From positions 62,001-126,000 of the forward strand of contig LNFC01000021.1 in the NCBI GenBank assembly GCA_001464545.1: 64,000 nt of DNA, given 5' to 3'. Shown piece after piece: positions 41,709 to 51,274 of this stretch; positions within the stretch are counted from its first letter, which is position 1; each line of letters opens with the position of its first letter. The position numbers were made by a program, and so were the translations under genes. Under the pieces are notes generated by a model. The model did no database searches. It was not told where the DNA came from and was given only the letters and a program-made list of their open reading frames with translations. The DNA comes from Acidobacteria bacterium Ga0077551 (GTDB taxonomy: Bacteria; Pseudomonadota; Alphaproteobacteria; Caulobacterales; Hyphomonadaceae).

Positions 41709-42345
41709 AGCCGGTCACGGCTTCCAGATCGGTGAGGAGCTGTTCCTCGCCGGTGACCTTGATGGTCGCCATGCCCATGTCGCGCGCGGGCTTCAGGTTG
41801 ATGCCGAGGTCGTCGAGATAGACGCAGGCCTTCGGATCGACATCGAGGGCTTCGCACATCAGCGCGTAGATGCGGGGATCGGGCTTGCGGATGCCGAGCT
41901 TGGAGCTTTCGATCAGGTGGTCGAACTGGTCGAACACCGCGGCGAGTTCCTTCGCCTTGGCATCGTCACTCGTCATCGAAGCGCCCTTGCCAATGGGGGC
42001 GTTGTTGGTGATGCAGCCGACCTTGCCTTTCGTCTTGCAGACCTTCAGCGCGTGGACGACGCGGGGGCGCAGGCTGCCGGAGAGGAGGCCGAGGATGTCG
42101 CGGCCGCGGACATCATGGCCGAGCGCCTGTGCCTCGATCCGGAACAGTTCGTCGAACCCTTCGGCGTCGACCTGCGACTGCTCCAGTTTCGCCCAGGCAT
42201 TCTCGAGCGGATTGATGGAATTGACGGTGCGGATGAAATCCACCGGCAGACCGGAGGCGGCTTCGTAGCGGTTGAAGGCTTCGAAGGGCGAGGAGGTGAA
42301 AACCCCGCCGAAATCCCAGATGATGGCTTGGAAGGTGCGTGTCAT
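41695..42345 (-). CDS. HAD family hydrolase
   Basis: A 216-residue haloacid-dehalogenase-fold phosphatase. The nucleophile is D11 in IIWDFGGVF; the usual second Asp at position 13 is Gly, as in the YihX/epoxide-hydrolase-N-domain subgroup. Motif II is CITNNAP, motif III is the Lys in GIRKPDPRIY, and motif IV is CVYLDDLGINLKPAR. A cap domain occupies about residues 20-90. The sequence is closest in style to the HAD part of ACAD10-like proteins. First gene of the HAD-lipoprotein-phhB operon; the substrate is unknown. Confidence 0.88.
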   Translation of the reverse strand: MTRTFQAIIWDFGGVFTSSPFEAFNRYEAASGLPVDFIRTVNSINPLENAWAKLEQSQVDAEGFDELFRIEAQALGHDVRGRDILGLLSGSLRPRVVHALKVCKTKGKVGCITNNAPIGKGASMTSDDAKAKELAAVFDQFDHLIESSKLGIRKPDPRIYALMCEALDVDPKACVYLDDLGINLKPARDMGMATIKVTGEEQLLTDLEAVTGYALR

Positions 42346-42473
42346 GGCGGCTAGCTAGCCCTTCGGGCGCGGCAATTCAAACCTTGATTTTCGCCCGCCC
42401 TGCCCTTGCAGCGCGTCGCGGGGGCGATAGTGTCCCGGCCCGAAACAAAAGCGAGACTACAGGGAGAAAAACC

Positions 42474-43391
42474 ATGGGCGTTCTGGACGGAAAAGTGGTG
42501 CTAGTCACCGGCGGCGGCAACGGCATCGGCAAGGAATGCGCCCTGCTGGCGGCGCGCGAGGGCGCGAAAGTGGTCGTCAACGACCTCGGCGGCAGCCTGA
42601 AGGGCGACGAGGAAGGCTCGGCGGGCCCCGCAGAGGCTGTCGCAGCGGAAATCCGGAAAGCCGGCGGCGAGGCCGTGTCGAACTCCGAGAGCGTGACGGA
42701 CTATAAGGCCGTCGCCGGCATGGTGACGCAGGCGCTGGACACTTATGGCCGGCTGGACGCGGTGATCAACCCGGCCGGAATCCTGCGCGACGGCATGTTT
42801 CACAAGATGAGCGAATCCGACTGGAAGGCCGTCATCGACGTCCACTTGCATGGTTCCTTCAACGTCACCCGTGCCACGATCGAGCATTTCCGCGAGAAGG
42901 AAGCCGGCTCCTATGTATTGTTCACCTCCACGACCGGCCTGATCGGCAATATCGGCCAGGCCAACTATGGTGCGGCCAAGCTCGGCGTTGCCGGCCTCAG
43001 CCGCATCATCGCGATGGAAGGCGCCGCCAAGAATGTGCGCTCGAACATCATTGCGCCGTTTGCGTGGACACGGATGATTGCGTCGATCCCCGTGAAGGAC
43101 GAAGCCGGCGCGCAGCGCGTGCAGCGGATGAAGGACGGCATGCGGGCCGACCAGGTGGCGCAGCTGGGCGTTGCGCTGTGCGCCGATACGGCGGCGCATG
43201 TCAGTGGGCAGATCTTCGGCGTGCGCGGCAACGAGGTCATCCTGTTCGACCAGCCGCGCCCGGTGAAATCGCTGGCGCGGCTTGAAGGCTGGACGCCGGA
43301 AACCCTGATCGACCATTGCTTCCCGGCGATGAGCGGCAGCTTCTTCGGACTTGGCGCAACGGCAAGCGTGTTCCCGTACGATCCGGTTTGA
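42474..43391 (+). CDS. SDR oxidoreductase, 3-hydroxyacyl-CoA dehydrogenase-like
   Basis: A 305-residue short-chain dehydrogenase. The nucleotide loop is VVLVTGGGNGIGKE, followed by VVNDLGGSLKG, which resembles peroxisomal multifunctional enzyme type 2 (HSD17B4), suggesting an acyl-CoA substrate. Catalytic Ser lies in LFTSTTGLIG and the Tyr-Lys pair in ANYGAAKLGVAGL. A C-terminal extension of about 50 residues beyond the core (VKSLARLEGWTPETLIDHCFPAM) is typical of that group. ATG 42474 has AGGGAG 8 bases upstream. A strong terminator follows. Confidence 0.92.
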   Translation: MGVLDGKVVLVTGGGNGIGKECALLAAREGAKVVVNDLGGSLKGDEEGSAGPAEAVAAEIRKAGGEAVSNSESVTDYKAVAGMVTQALDTYGRLDAVINPAGILRDGMFHKMSESDWKAVIDVHLHGSFNVTRATIEHFREKEAGSYVLFTSTTGLIGNIGQANYGAAKLGVAGLSRIIAMEGAAKNVRSNIIAPFAWTRMIASIPVKDEAGAQRVQRMKDGMRADQVAQLGVALCADTAAHVSGQIFGVRGNEVILFDQPRPVKSLARLEGWTPETLIDHCFPAMSGSFFGLGATASVFPYDPV

Positions 43392-43417
43392 GGCAGCTCT
43401 GAATTGTCTTGCGAAGA

Positions 43418-43463
43418 CCCTCACCTCCCACGGCTTCAGGTCTTGGGAGGTGAGGGTTTTTTT
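43418..43463 (+). terminator. Strong intrinsic terminator after SDR gene
   Basis: A 13-bp perfect stem (CCCTCACCTCCCA / TGGGAGGTGAGGG) is followed directly by seven T residues. Confidence 0.95.
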
Positions 43464-43853
43464 GTATGGGAAGTTTTTTTAGATGAGTTCATGCCGGAGG
43501 TATAACTCCGTGCACTGAGGTGTGGGGGAAGGAAACGCCGTCTATTTTGTAACGGCTTGAGGGATCTGGATTTTATTTTTCGGGCGGAGTGGTTTTTGTA
43601 GGCGCAAGTTCGTGCGCCTGCCCTCGCCAAACCTCGCCACGCTGTTTCACAAGTATGCAGTCAATGCACAGGGAATGACGATTTCCTCTCAATCATTCTC
43701 ATTTTTTATCACCCTGTCGCGTTTTTTATCATCCACTATCGCAACTCGCGCAGACCGGGAGCCAGCCCGAGAAAGTCTGGGTCCCGGTCTTCGCCTGCGG
43801 CGAAACCGGGATGACGACAAACTGTTCGTGCGTATGGGACGAGGACGGCGGGC
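43464..43853. other. Gene-free convergent gap with repeats and a Fur-like site
   Basis: About 390 bases without a credible ORF. It holds a 7-bp hairpin (AGGCGCA / TGCGCCT, 43600-43619) and a Fur-like 15-mer TCTCAATCATTCTCA at 43687-43701 (10 of 14 matches). Two copies of TTTTTTATCA lie 20 bases apart (43702, 43722). A REP-like hairpin is at 43783-43810. Base composition is more AT-rich than the flanking genes. A small RNA is possible; nothing proves one. Confidence 0.5.
43783..43810. repeat. REP-like extragenic palindrome
   Basis: CTGGGTCCCGGTCTTCGCC and GGCGAAACCGGGATGACG surround TGC; 12 pairs form with one bulged C. The TGGGTCCCGG...CCGGGATGACG frame is a familiar dispersed extragenic repeat in alphaproteobacterial genomes. 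Only one copy is present in this window. Confidence 0.55.
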
Positions 43854-44921
43854 CTATTCCGGCGTGAGGACCGTCGGGCCGCCTTCGTCTGCGGGCGGAT
43901 CGGTGGGGGCGGGTTCGGCGGCGGGCTCTTCGGGCGGCAGTTCCTCGGCGAGGACTTCAGGGACCGGTTCCGGGAGGGGTTCGGTGTTGAAGGTTTCGTC
44001 GGCCGAGTTGAGGATGTCGTTGAGGACATCGTTTTCGTTGAGCGCGGGTTCGGCTTCGGCTGGTGCGCCGATGGCTTCCTCGCCTTCATCGGGCGCGTCC
44101 GGCAGGTCTTCGAAGACGGGGTCGGGACGGGGCGCGTCGCCTTTCTCGGGCTTCGGCAGGGTGGAGCGGAAATCATCGCCGAGGACGCAGGCCGCGTAGC
44201 CTTCATTGGCTACGACACGCATGCGCGACATGATCGAGCCGGTGCGCTTCCTCACATAGGGGCCGGGCTTGTCAGCGCTCCATTTGTTCGGGGACGGAAG
44301 GACGGCGGCGAGGCGGGCGGCCTCCAGCTGCGAGAGATCGGCGGCGGACTTGCCGAAGCGGGCCTGGGCCGCGGCCTCGGCGCCGAACAGGCCGTCGCCC
44401 CATTCGGCGACGTTGAGATAGACTTCCATGATGCGGCGCTTGCCCCAGACGGTTTCGATGACATAGGTCATCCAGGCTTCGCCGGCCTTACGGGGCATGC
44501 CGCCGCCATTCCAGAAGAAGACGTTCTTGGCCGTCTGCTGGCTGATGGTCGAGCCGCCGCGGCGTTTCTTGCCGTCATGCTTCTTGTTGTATTCGCGGGC
44601 CTTCTCGATGGCGTCCCAATCGATGCCGCCATGTTCGCAGAACTTCGCATCTTCGGAGGCGATGACGGCGAGCACGAGGTTTGGCGAGATCTTGTCGAGG
44701 CTGGTCCAGTCGCGCCGGACGTCCTCACCCTGCATGCCGCGCTGGGTCATCAGGATGGTGCCGGGCGCGGGCAGGACCCTCAGGAGCAGCGCGTAGAGAT
44801 GGAAGAGCAGGAAGACGGCGATGCCGGCCTGCACGAGGCGCACGAGGAGATGGCGCCAGAGCGGCACATTGCGCTTCGGCTTCTGCGGCGGCAGGGAGGT
44901 GTTGGCCGTATCGTCGCTCAT
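43854..44921 (-). CDS. mtgA: Monofunctional peptidoglycan glycosyltransferase
   Basis: A 355-residue GT51 enzyme that polymerises lipid II at the inner membrane. One TM helix (about 25-46) precedes the transglycosylase domain, with catalytic Glu in [19 protein letters not shown] and the [18 protein letters not shown] and [18 protein letters not shown] blocks. The enzyme ends near residue 235; about 110 further residues are an acidic, Pro-rich tail that standard MtgA (about 230-240 residues) lacks. ATG 44921 overlaps the queG stop (ATGA), so translation is coupled. Confidence 0.92.
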   Translation of the reverse strand: MSDDTANTSLPPQKPKRNVPLWRHLLVRLVQAGIAVFLLFHLYALLLRVLPAPGTILMTQRGMQGEDVRRDWTSLDKISPNLVLAVIASEDAKFCEHGGIDWDAIEKAREYNKKHDGKKRRGGSTISQQTAKNVFFWNGGGMPRKAGEAWMTYVIETVWGKRRIMEVYLNVAEWGDGLFGAEAAAQARFGKSAADLSQLEAARLAAVLPSPNKWSADKPGPYVRKRTGSIMSRMRVVANEGYAACVLGDDFRSTLPKPEKGDAPRPDPVFEDLPDAPDEGEEAIGAPAEAEPALNENDVLNDILNSADETFNTEPLPEPVPEVLAEELPPEEPAAEPAPTDPPADEGGPTVLTPE

Positions 44922-46042
44922 GCCCCGAGATCCCATTCTTCGATGACCGTGCTATCATGTTCGCTGGCGCGGCGCTGCGCCTTTTCCCCGGCAAAGCGGG
45001 CGGGATCAAGGCGGGCGAGCGCCCAGACGGCCGCGCCGCGCACCAGCGCCGAAGGATCGTCCAGCAGCGGCAGCAGGCTGGCCGTGAGCCGGGCGCTGCC
45101 GGAATTGCCGATGGCAACGGCGACATTGCGCACGAACCGGTCCCTCCCCGACCGCTTGACCGGGGAGCCCGAGAAGACTTCGCGGAACGCGGCGTCATCG
45201 AGGGCGGCCAGCTCGTCGAGGCCCGGCGTTTTCAGCTCGGCGCGGGCGAACAGGGCGGCCTCCGAGGCGCTGGCGGCGAACTTGTTCCAGGGACAGGCGG
45301 CGAGACAGTCGTCGCAACCATAGATGCGGTTGCCCATCGCGGCGCGGAATTCGCGCGGGATGGGGCCGGCGTGTTCGATGGTGAGGTAGGAGATGCAGCG
45401 GCGGGCATCGAGCTGGTAGGGCGCGGGGAACGCGTTCGTCGGGCAGATATCGAGGCAGGCGCGGCAGGAGCCGCAATGGTCAGGCTCGGGCGCGTCCGGC
45501 GCGAGGGACGCGCTGGTGAGGACGACGCCGAGGAAGAACCAGGAGCCGAGCTCGCGGCTGACGAGGTTTGTATGCTTGCCCTGCCAGCCGAGGCCGGCCT
45601 TCTGGGCGAGCGGCTTTTCCATCAGCGGGGCCGTGTCGACGAAGACTTTCACCTCGGCGCCGGTAAGCTGGGCAACCTCGCCCGCGAGCTGCTTCAGGCG
45701 GGACTTGATCAGGTCGTGATAGTCCCTGCCCCGCGCATAGACGGAGATGTTGCCGGTTTCGCGTTCGGCGAGCGTATCGAGGGGATTGTGATCGGGGCCG
45801 TAGTTCATGGCGACGACGAGGGCGGCGCGGGCCTCCGGCCACATCGCGGTGGGCGCGCTGCGGCGGGCGAGCGTATCTTCCATCCAGCGCATCTCGCCGT
45901 GGCGGCCCTGCGCGACGAACTCCGCGAGCCGGGCGCCGGCCTCCCAGGCCTCATCGGCCCGGGCGAGACCGGCGGCGTCAAAGCCGAGCCGCAGGGCGGC
46001 GGCTTTCAGCGTGTCTTCGAGGGAGACGGGCGTGCCGGTCAT
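44918..46042 (-). CDS. queG: Epoxyqueuosine reductase
   Basis: A 374-residue cobalamin- and 4Fe-4S-dependent enzyme for the last step of queuosine synthesis in tRNA. The N-terminal region has [18 protein letters not shown]. The cobalamin domain has [10 protein letters not shown] and [16 protein letters not shown]. Two cluster motifs are complete: [16 protein letters not shown] and [13 protein letters not shown]-terminal HEAT-like repeat includes [26 protein letters not shown]. Upstream of mtgA, with overlapping stop and start; the two functions are not obviously related. Confidence 0.95.
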   Translation of the reverse strand: MTGTPVSLEDTLKAAALRLGFDAAGLARADEAWEAGARLAEFVAQGRHGEMRWMEDTLARRSAPTAMWPEARAALVVAMNYGPDHNPLDTLAERETGNISVYARGRDYHDLIKSRLKQLAGEVAQLTGAEVKVFVDTAPLMEKPLAQKAGLGWQGKHTNLVSRELGSWFFLGVVLTSASLAPDAPEPDHCGSCRACLDICPTNAFPAPYQLDARRCISYLTIEHAGPIPREFRAAMGNRIYGCDDCLAACPWNKFAASASEAALFARAELKTPGLDELAALDDAAFREVFSGSPVKRSGRDRFVRNVAVAIGNSGSARLTASLLPLLDDPSALVRGAAVWALARLDPARFAGEKAQRRASEHDSTVIEEWDLGA

Positions 46043-46098
46043 GGCGTGCTGGGTAGCAGCCTTCGGGGCGGCAGGGAATCGCGCGGCGGCGACGCGGG

Positions 46099-46548
46099 TC
46101 AGTTCGGGAGCTGGCAGGCGGTTTTGAGGGCGGCGACCGCTTCGGTGTACTGGCGGGCGAGGGCCATCGTGCCGAAGGGGATGGCGTGGTCGCGGATGGG
46201 GTCGGCGGCGGTGCTGAGCGCGCCCTTGCGCATACAGGCCGAGCCGTCAAGGCAGGTGAGGCGGACAAGGGCCGTGCCCTCGTCCGTCTCCTCGGCGCCG
46301 TGTTCGATCACTTCGGCGAGCGGCATTTCCCAAAGGCCCCAGGCGGCGTTGCGGCCGTGGGTGTGGACGAGGGTGTCACAGTCGCCCCGGACCTGGTGGT
46401 AGACGAAGAGGGCCTCGCCCGTGCGGTGCCAGCGGAAGGAGGGCGGCGCCTCTGCGGCGGCCGGTTCGGCGGGCGCTGCAGAGGGCGCGGGCGTGGCCGT
46501 GCAGGCCGCGGCCAGCGAGAGCAGGAACACAAAGCCGAGGCGCCGCAT
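46099..46548 (-). CDS. Lipoprotein, unknown function
   Basis: A 149-residue predicted lipoprotein (lipobox SLAAAC, Cys at about residue 16) followed by an Ala/Pro-rich linker and a compact domain: [29 protein letters not shown] and [18 protein letters not shown], with four Cys probably paired in the periplasm. No known family. ATG 46548 is preferred because the upstream alternative lies inside the glutamate dehydrogenase gene. It begins 4 bases after that gene's stop and may be read with it. Confidence 0.7.
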   Translation of the reverse strand: MRRLGFVFLLSLAAACTATPAPSAAPAEPAAAEAPPSFRWHRTGEALFVYHQVRGDCDTLVHTHGRNAAWGLWEMPLAEVIEHGAEETDEGTALVRLTCLDGSACMRKGALSTAADPIRDHAIPFGTMALARQYTEAVAALKTACQLPN

Positions 46549-46552
46549 GGGA

Positions 46553-49500
46553 TCAGCGGCCCATGAACTGGCGGACGGCATCGGTCGACAGGGCGAACTT
46601 GGCGAAAGACCAGGCGCGGTCCTTGCCGAGGGCCGTCAGTGTGCTGATCACCTGGCGGCGGCCCTCGCCGCGGGCCTCGAGCCAGGCGTCGGCGCCGCCG
46701 GAGCGGAGCGCCTCATCGGTGGCGGAGGCCTGCAGGCGGACGAGTTCGGAGATCAGGCGGCGGCCAGCGACGCGGTCCCAGTAGGGCGCCTTGAGGAGGC
46801 CTTCGCGGGCCGAGGCGCGCAGCCGGTCTAGCCGGAGGGCGTCGCCGATGGCGTAGAAGGCGGCGGCGGTTTCCGGGATTTTCTTCTTCGCCTGCTGCGA
46901 GACCGCGACGATGTCGAGGCCCTGCGCAAAGTAGCTCATCGCAGCGGCCCAGTGGGCGAGCGCGTCGGGGGCGCCGCGCTTGATGAAGGCGCGGGCATCG
47001 CGCTCGATACGGGAGGCGGGGAAATCCGTCTGCACATCGGAGAGCGCCATCTTGAGCTCGTTGAGCGGGGCGTGGGTCTGCTTGACGGCGTCACCGATGG
47101 TCTTGCCGGCGGTGGCGCGGATGAACCAGCCGGCGGCTTCGCTGGCAGCGTGAACGGCCTCCTGCTGAAGCTCCGTCTGCAGGTCAGCGGCGACGCGCGT
47201 GTCGAGGGCGAAGACTTCGCGGCGGAAGCCGGCGAGGTCCAGCACTTCGCGGGCGGCCTCAAGCGCGCGGACGGCTTCGGCGGGGGCGGCGCCGGTGAGT
47301 TCGCGCAGGCGGAGCAACGCGACCGGGCCGCAGAAATCCAGTGTGCGGTTGGCGATCACGGTGGCGATGATCTCGCGGCGGAGGCGGTGGCCCTTCATCG
47401 CCTTTTCGAAGCCGTCGATGGGCGACGGGAAATAGGCCTTCAGCACCGGCGCGAACCAGGGATCGTCCGGCAGGTCAGAGGCGACGAGATCGTCGAACAG
47501 GACGATCTTCGACCAGGCGAGGAGGACGGCGAGTTCGGGGCGCGTGAGCGGCTGGCCGGTTTCCTTGCGGGCCTGCATGCCGGTGGTCGACGGCAGGCCT
47601 TCGAGGGCGCGGTTCAGCACGCCGCGCTCTTCGAGATAGAGCATCACGCGCTCCAGCGCGTCATGGTCTTCCACGGCGGTGGAGGCCGCGAGCGTCAGGG
47701 CGTTCGACTGGTCGTAATTGTGGGCGAGGACGTGGGCGGCGACGTCGTCGGTCATCGCGGCGAGGAGGTCATTGCGGGCCGCCTCCTTCAGGTCGCCGAG
47801 GCGGATGGCTTCGGCGGCGAGGATCTTGATGTTCACTTCGTGGTCGGACGAATCGACGCCGGCCGAATTGTCGATGGCGTCGGTGTTGAGGCGTCCGCCG
47901 GCGAGGGCGAATTCGATGCGGCCGGCCTGGGTCATGCCGAGGTTGGCGCCCTCCCCGATCACCTTGGCCTTGAGGTCGCGGCCATTGACGCGGATGGCGT
48001 CGTTGGCGCGGTCGCCGACATCGGCATGGGTTTCGGAGAAGGATTTCACATAGGTGCCGATGCCGCCGAACCAGAGGAGGTCAGCCTCGGCTTTCAGGAG
48101 GGCGTGCAGCAGTTCGTCCGGCGTGACGGCGTCCTTGGCGAGGCCGGTGAGGGCTTTGACTTCGGCCGAAAGGGGGATCGACTTGGCGGCGCGTTCGAAG
48201 ATGCCGCCGCCTTGCGAGATGAGCTTCGCATCGTAGTCCGCCCAGGTGGAGCGCGGCAGGGCAAACATGCGGGCGCGCTCGGCGAGGCTGGCGGCCGGAT
48301 TGTCCGGGTTCGGATCAAGGAAGATGTGCATGTGGTTGAAGGCCGCGACGAGACGGATCTGGGGCGAGAGGAGCATGCCGTTGCCGAAGACATCACCCGA
48401 CATGTCGCCGACACCGATGACGGTGAAGGGCTGTTTCTGGATGTCCTTGCCCGTTTCCCGGAAGTGGCGCTTGACCGCCTCCCAGGCGCCGCGGGCAGTG
48501 ATGCCCATCTTCTTGTGGTCATATCCGGCCGAGCCGCCGGAGGCGAAGGCATCGCCGAGCCAGTGGCCCTTCTCGAGGCTGATGGCGTTGGCGGTGTCGG
48601 AGAAAGTGGCCGTGCCCTTGTCGGCGGCGACCACGAGGTAGGGATCCTCGCCGTCCCAGACGACGGTCTGCGGCGGCGGCACGAGCTTGCCCTTCACAAG
48701 GTTGTCGGTGAGGCCGAGCAGCGCGGTGATGAATTCCTTGTAGGCGTCGCGCCCGCTTTCGAACCAGTTCGGATCATTCCGGGGCGGGAGTTGTTTCGGG
48801 TAGAAGCCGCCCTTCGAGCCGACCGGGACGATAACGGCGTTCTTGACCTGCTGGGCCTTCACGAGGCCGAGGACTTCGGTGCGGTAGTCCGACGGGCGGT
48901 CCGACCAGCGCAGGCCGCCGCGCGCGACCGGGCCGAAGCGGAGGTGGACGCCTTCGACTTTCGGACTGGAGGTGAAGATTTCGCGGAAGGGTTTGGGTTC
49001 CGGCAGGTCGGCGAGTTCGCGGCTGGCGACCTTGAAGCTGATCCAGGACCGCTCTGCGCCGTCTTCGCCGGTCTGATAGAAATTGGTGCGCTGCAGGGCG
49101 CGGACAAGTTGGAACAGGCGGCGCAGGACGAGATCGTCGGTGAGGCTCGCGACGCCTTTCATGGCGTCCTCGAACTTCGCTTCGATCTCGGCGCCGGCCT
49201 TGGCGCGGGCGTCAAGGGATTTGTGCGCCTGCGGATCAAAGCGGCCGGCGAAGAGGTCGAGGATCAGGCGTGTGACGGCCGGGTAGCGGGCGACGGCGGC
49301 TTCCTGCACGTCCTGCGGCTGGTCGAGGCCGCTCTGGCGGCGATAGGCGGCGAGCGCGCGGATCAGCGCGGCCTCGCGCCAGGTGGCGCCGGCGGTGAGC
49401 ACGAGACGGTTGAACCTGTCATTGTCAGCGCGGCCGCTCCAGACGGCGATGAAGGCGTCTTCCAGCGCGCGGGCGAGGCTGATCAGCGGCAGCGGCGTGC

Positions 49501-51274
49501 CGTCGGCCGATTCCATTGCGAGCGAGTGGATCCAATAGACATCCGGCGCATCGGCAACCGGCTTGAACGGCGGGCGGACGGGATAGCCCGTCTCGAAATG
49601 CACGAAGAGGCCGAGATTCTCGAACACCGGCACGCAGCGCGAGAGCGCGATGGCGCCGTCACGCGCGAAGATCTTGACACGGACTTTCGAGGCATCGTCG
49701 GTGTCGCGGCGATAGGCGCGCGCGACCATCGGGCGGCCGGCGCTGAGCGCGGCCATGCTGGTGACGTCGCGCAGGGCTTCGTCCGGCGCGAAGGCTTCGC
49801 GGTAAGCGGCGTTGAAAGCGCCAATGAAGGCGCGGGCCCCTTCCCGGTCGCCGCCGGTCAGATCGGAACTCATCAGCAGGTCGCGGAAGCCCTGGTCCCA
49901 GGTGCGGGCGAGCGCGACGATCTTGTGTTCGATGTCGGCGGCGTCCGGCTCCGGATGGCCGGGCGAGAGGCCGATCTCGAAGTGGACGCGCGCCATCGGG
50001 CCGGAGTCGAAGTAGGGCTGGAAGGAGCGCAGTTCGCCCTTGTAGGCCTCGGTGAGCACGGCGCCCATGCGCTGGCGCAGGGCGGTGTCATAGGATTCGC
50101 GCGGGACGAAGACGAGCGCGGTGACGAACCGGTCGAACTCGTCGCGGCGCAGGAAGACTTTCGTCCGGGGACGGCCGATCAGGTGGAGCGCGCCCATCAC
50201 CATCGGGCCAAGCAGGGTCGAGCGGGTCTGGAAGAGTTCGTCGCGCGGCCAGGTCTCGATCAGGTTGGCGAGCGCCTTTTCCGTGTGTCCGCCCGGGGCG
50301 GCGCCGGAGGCGGCCATGATCTTCTGCACGCGGCGGCGCACGAAGGGGATCGAGCGCGCGGTCTCGTCATAAGCTTCGGCGGTGAACAGGCCGAGGAAGC
50401 GGACTTCGCCATTCACGCGGCCCTGCGCGTCGTACTTCTTGATGCCGATATAGTCGCACGGCACGCGGCGGTGCACGCGGCTCGGCAGGGTCGACTTGGC
50501 GATGATCAACGGCGCCGGATGGCTGAGAAAATCGCCGACCTCCTGGGTCAGCACGAGCGGTTCGCTGTCGGGCGAGAGGACGTTGAGGTTCTCGTCGCGC
50601 AGGATGCCGAGGTTGGAGCCGTCGATCATCAGAGGTTCGGCGGGCACGACCCGACCGGACTCGTCGGTCTCGAAATCATATTCCCGGCTGCCGAGGAAAA
50701 CGTAGTGCTCCTTCAGCAGCCATTCGAGGAAGGCGACGGCTTCGTCCCGCTCGACCGGCGAGATGTGCTGCAGGCCGGACAGGCGTTTCATCTCGGCGCG
50801 CATCCGGGCCTGCATGGCTCGGTGGTCCGAGACGGCGCGCTGCACATCGGCGAGCGTGGTGCGCGCGCCGGCTTCGAGCTTGCGCGTTTCGCCGGGCGTC
50901 AGCAGGGATGTATGGATCTGGATCACCGATATCATCTGCCCGTCGGCGAGGGTGACGACCGGGTGGAAGAGGGCTTTCACCTCATGGCCCTGCGCGGCGC
51001 ATTCGTTGAGGAGCGAATCGACGAGGAAGGGCATATCGGGACCTGCCGCCTCGAGCACGGCGCGGCCGAGGGGGCCTTTGGCCCCGTCAACGTGCGGGAT
51101 CACGCGCACGGCCTGCTCGCCGGCAGGCACTTGCGACGCCCAGGCCCAGAGCTCTTGGCCGAGTGTCTTTATGTCGGCCTGGGTGAGACCGGTGAGGTCC
51201 TCGCCGGCGGCCTCCTGCAGGAACTGTTCGAGGACCTGGCCCTCAGGCCCGGTAGCAGCAGCGGAACGGGTCAT
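46553..51274 (-). CDS. gdhB: NAD-specific glutamate dehydrogenase, large type
   Basis: A 1573-residue GDH of the 180-kDa class that converts glutamate to 2-oxoglutarate with NAD. The long N-terminal half (to about residue 690) carries ACT-like and helical regulatory parts. The catalytic core has FGPVARGGLRWSDRPSDYRTEVLGLVKAQQVKNAVIVPVGSKGGF at about residue 785 and IGVGDMSGDVFGNGMLLS for NAD binding. A large C-terminal helical part follows, including TRPELAVLLAWSKIVL. Length is slightly below the usual 1600. Probably catabolic, feeding amino-acid nitrogen and carbon into the TCA cycle. Confidence 0.96.
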   Translation of the reverse strand: MTRSAAATGPEGQVLEQFLQEAAGEDLTGLTQADIKTLGQELWAWASQVPAGEQAVRVIPHVDGAKGPLGRAVLEAAGPDMPFLVDSLLNECAAQGHEVKALFHPVVTLADGQMISVIQIHTSLLTPGETRKLEAGARTTLADVQRAVSDHRAMQARMRAEMKRLSGLQHISPVERDEAVAFLEWLLKEHYVFLGSREYDFETDESGRVVPAEPLMIDGSNLGILRDENLNVLSPDSEPLVLTQEVGDFLSHPAPLIIAKSTLPSRVHRRVPCDYIGIKKYDAQGRVNGEVRFLGLFTAEAYDETARSIPFVRRRVQKIMAASGAAPGGHTEKALANLIETWPRDELFQTRSTLLGPMVMGALHLIGRPRTKVFLRRDEFDRFVTALVFVPRESYDTALRQRMGAVLTEAYKGELRSFQPYFDSGPMARVHFEIGLSPGHPEPDAADIEHKIVALARTWDQGFRDLLMSSDLTGGDREGARAFIGAFNAAYREAFAPDEALRDVTSMAALSAGRPMVARAYRRDTDDASKVRVKIFARDGAIALSRCVPVFENLGLFVHFETGYPVRPPFKPVADAPDVYWIHSLAMESADGTPLPLISLARALEDAFIAVWSGRADNDRFNRLVLTAGATWREAALIRALAAYRRQSGLDQPQDVQEAAVARYPAVTRLILDLFAGRFDPQAHKSLDARAKAGAEIEAKFEDAMKGVASLTDDLVLRRLFQLVRALQRTNFYQTGEDGAERSWISFKVASRELADLPEPKPFREIFTSSPKVEGVHLRFGPVARGGLRWSDRPSDYRTEVLGLVKAQQVKNAVIVPVGSKGGFYPKQLPPRNDPNWFESGRDAYKEFITALLGLTDNLVKGKLVPPPQTVVWDGEDPYLVVAADKGTATFSDTANAISLEKGHWLGDAFASGGSAGYDHKKMGITARGAWEAVKRHFRETGKDIQKQPFTVIGVGDMSGDVFGNGMLLSPQIRLVAAFNHMHIFLDPNPDNPAASLAERARMFALPRSTWADYDAKLISQGGGIFERAAKSIPLSAEVKALTGLAKDAVTPDELLHALLKAEADLLWFGGIGTYVKSFSETHADVGDRANDAIRVNGRDLKAKVIGEGANLGMTQAGRIEFALAGGRLNTDAIDNSAGVDSSDHEVNIKILAAEAIRLGDLKEAARNDLLAAMTDDVAAHVLAHNYDQSNALTLAASTAVEDHDALERVMLYLEERGVLNRALEGLPSTTGMQARKETGQPLTRPELAVLLAWSKIVLFDDLVASDLPDDPWFAPVLKAYFPSPIDGFEKAMKGHRLRREIIATVIANRTLDFCGPVALLRLRELTGAAPAEAVRALEAAREVLDLAGFRREVFALDTRVAADLQTELQQEAVHAASEAAGWFIRATAGKTIGDAVKQTHAPLNELKMALSDVQTDFPASRIERDARAFIKRGAPDALAHWAAAMSYFAQGLDIVAVSQQAKKKIPETAAAFYAIGDALRLDRLRASAREGLLKAPYWDRVAGRRLISELVRLQASATDEALRSGGADAWLEARGEGRRQVISTLTALGKDRAWSFAKFALSTDAVRQFMGR

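Noticed and set aside
43612-44199. 195-codon plus-strand frame in the convergent gap
   Set aside because: Most of it is antisense to the Pro/Glu-rich MtgA tail, giving a Ser/Gly-rich product; the part in the gap crosses hairpins and T tracts.
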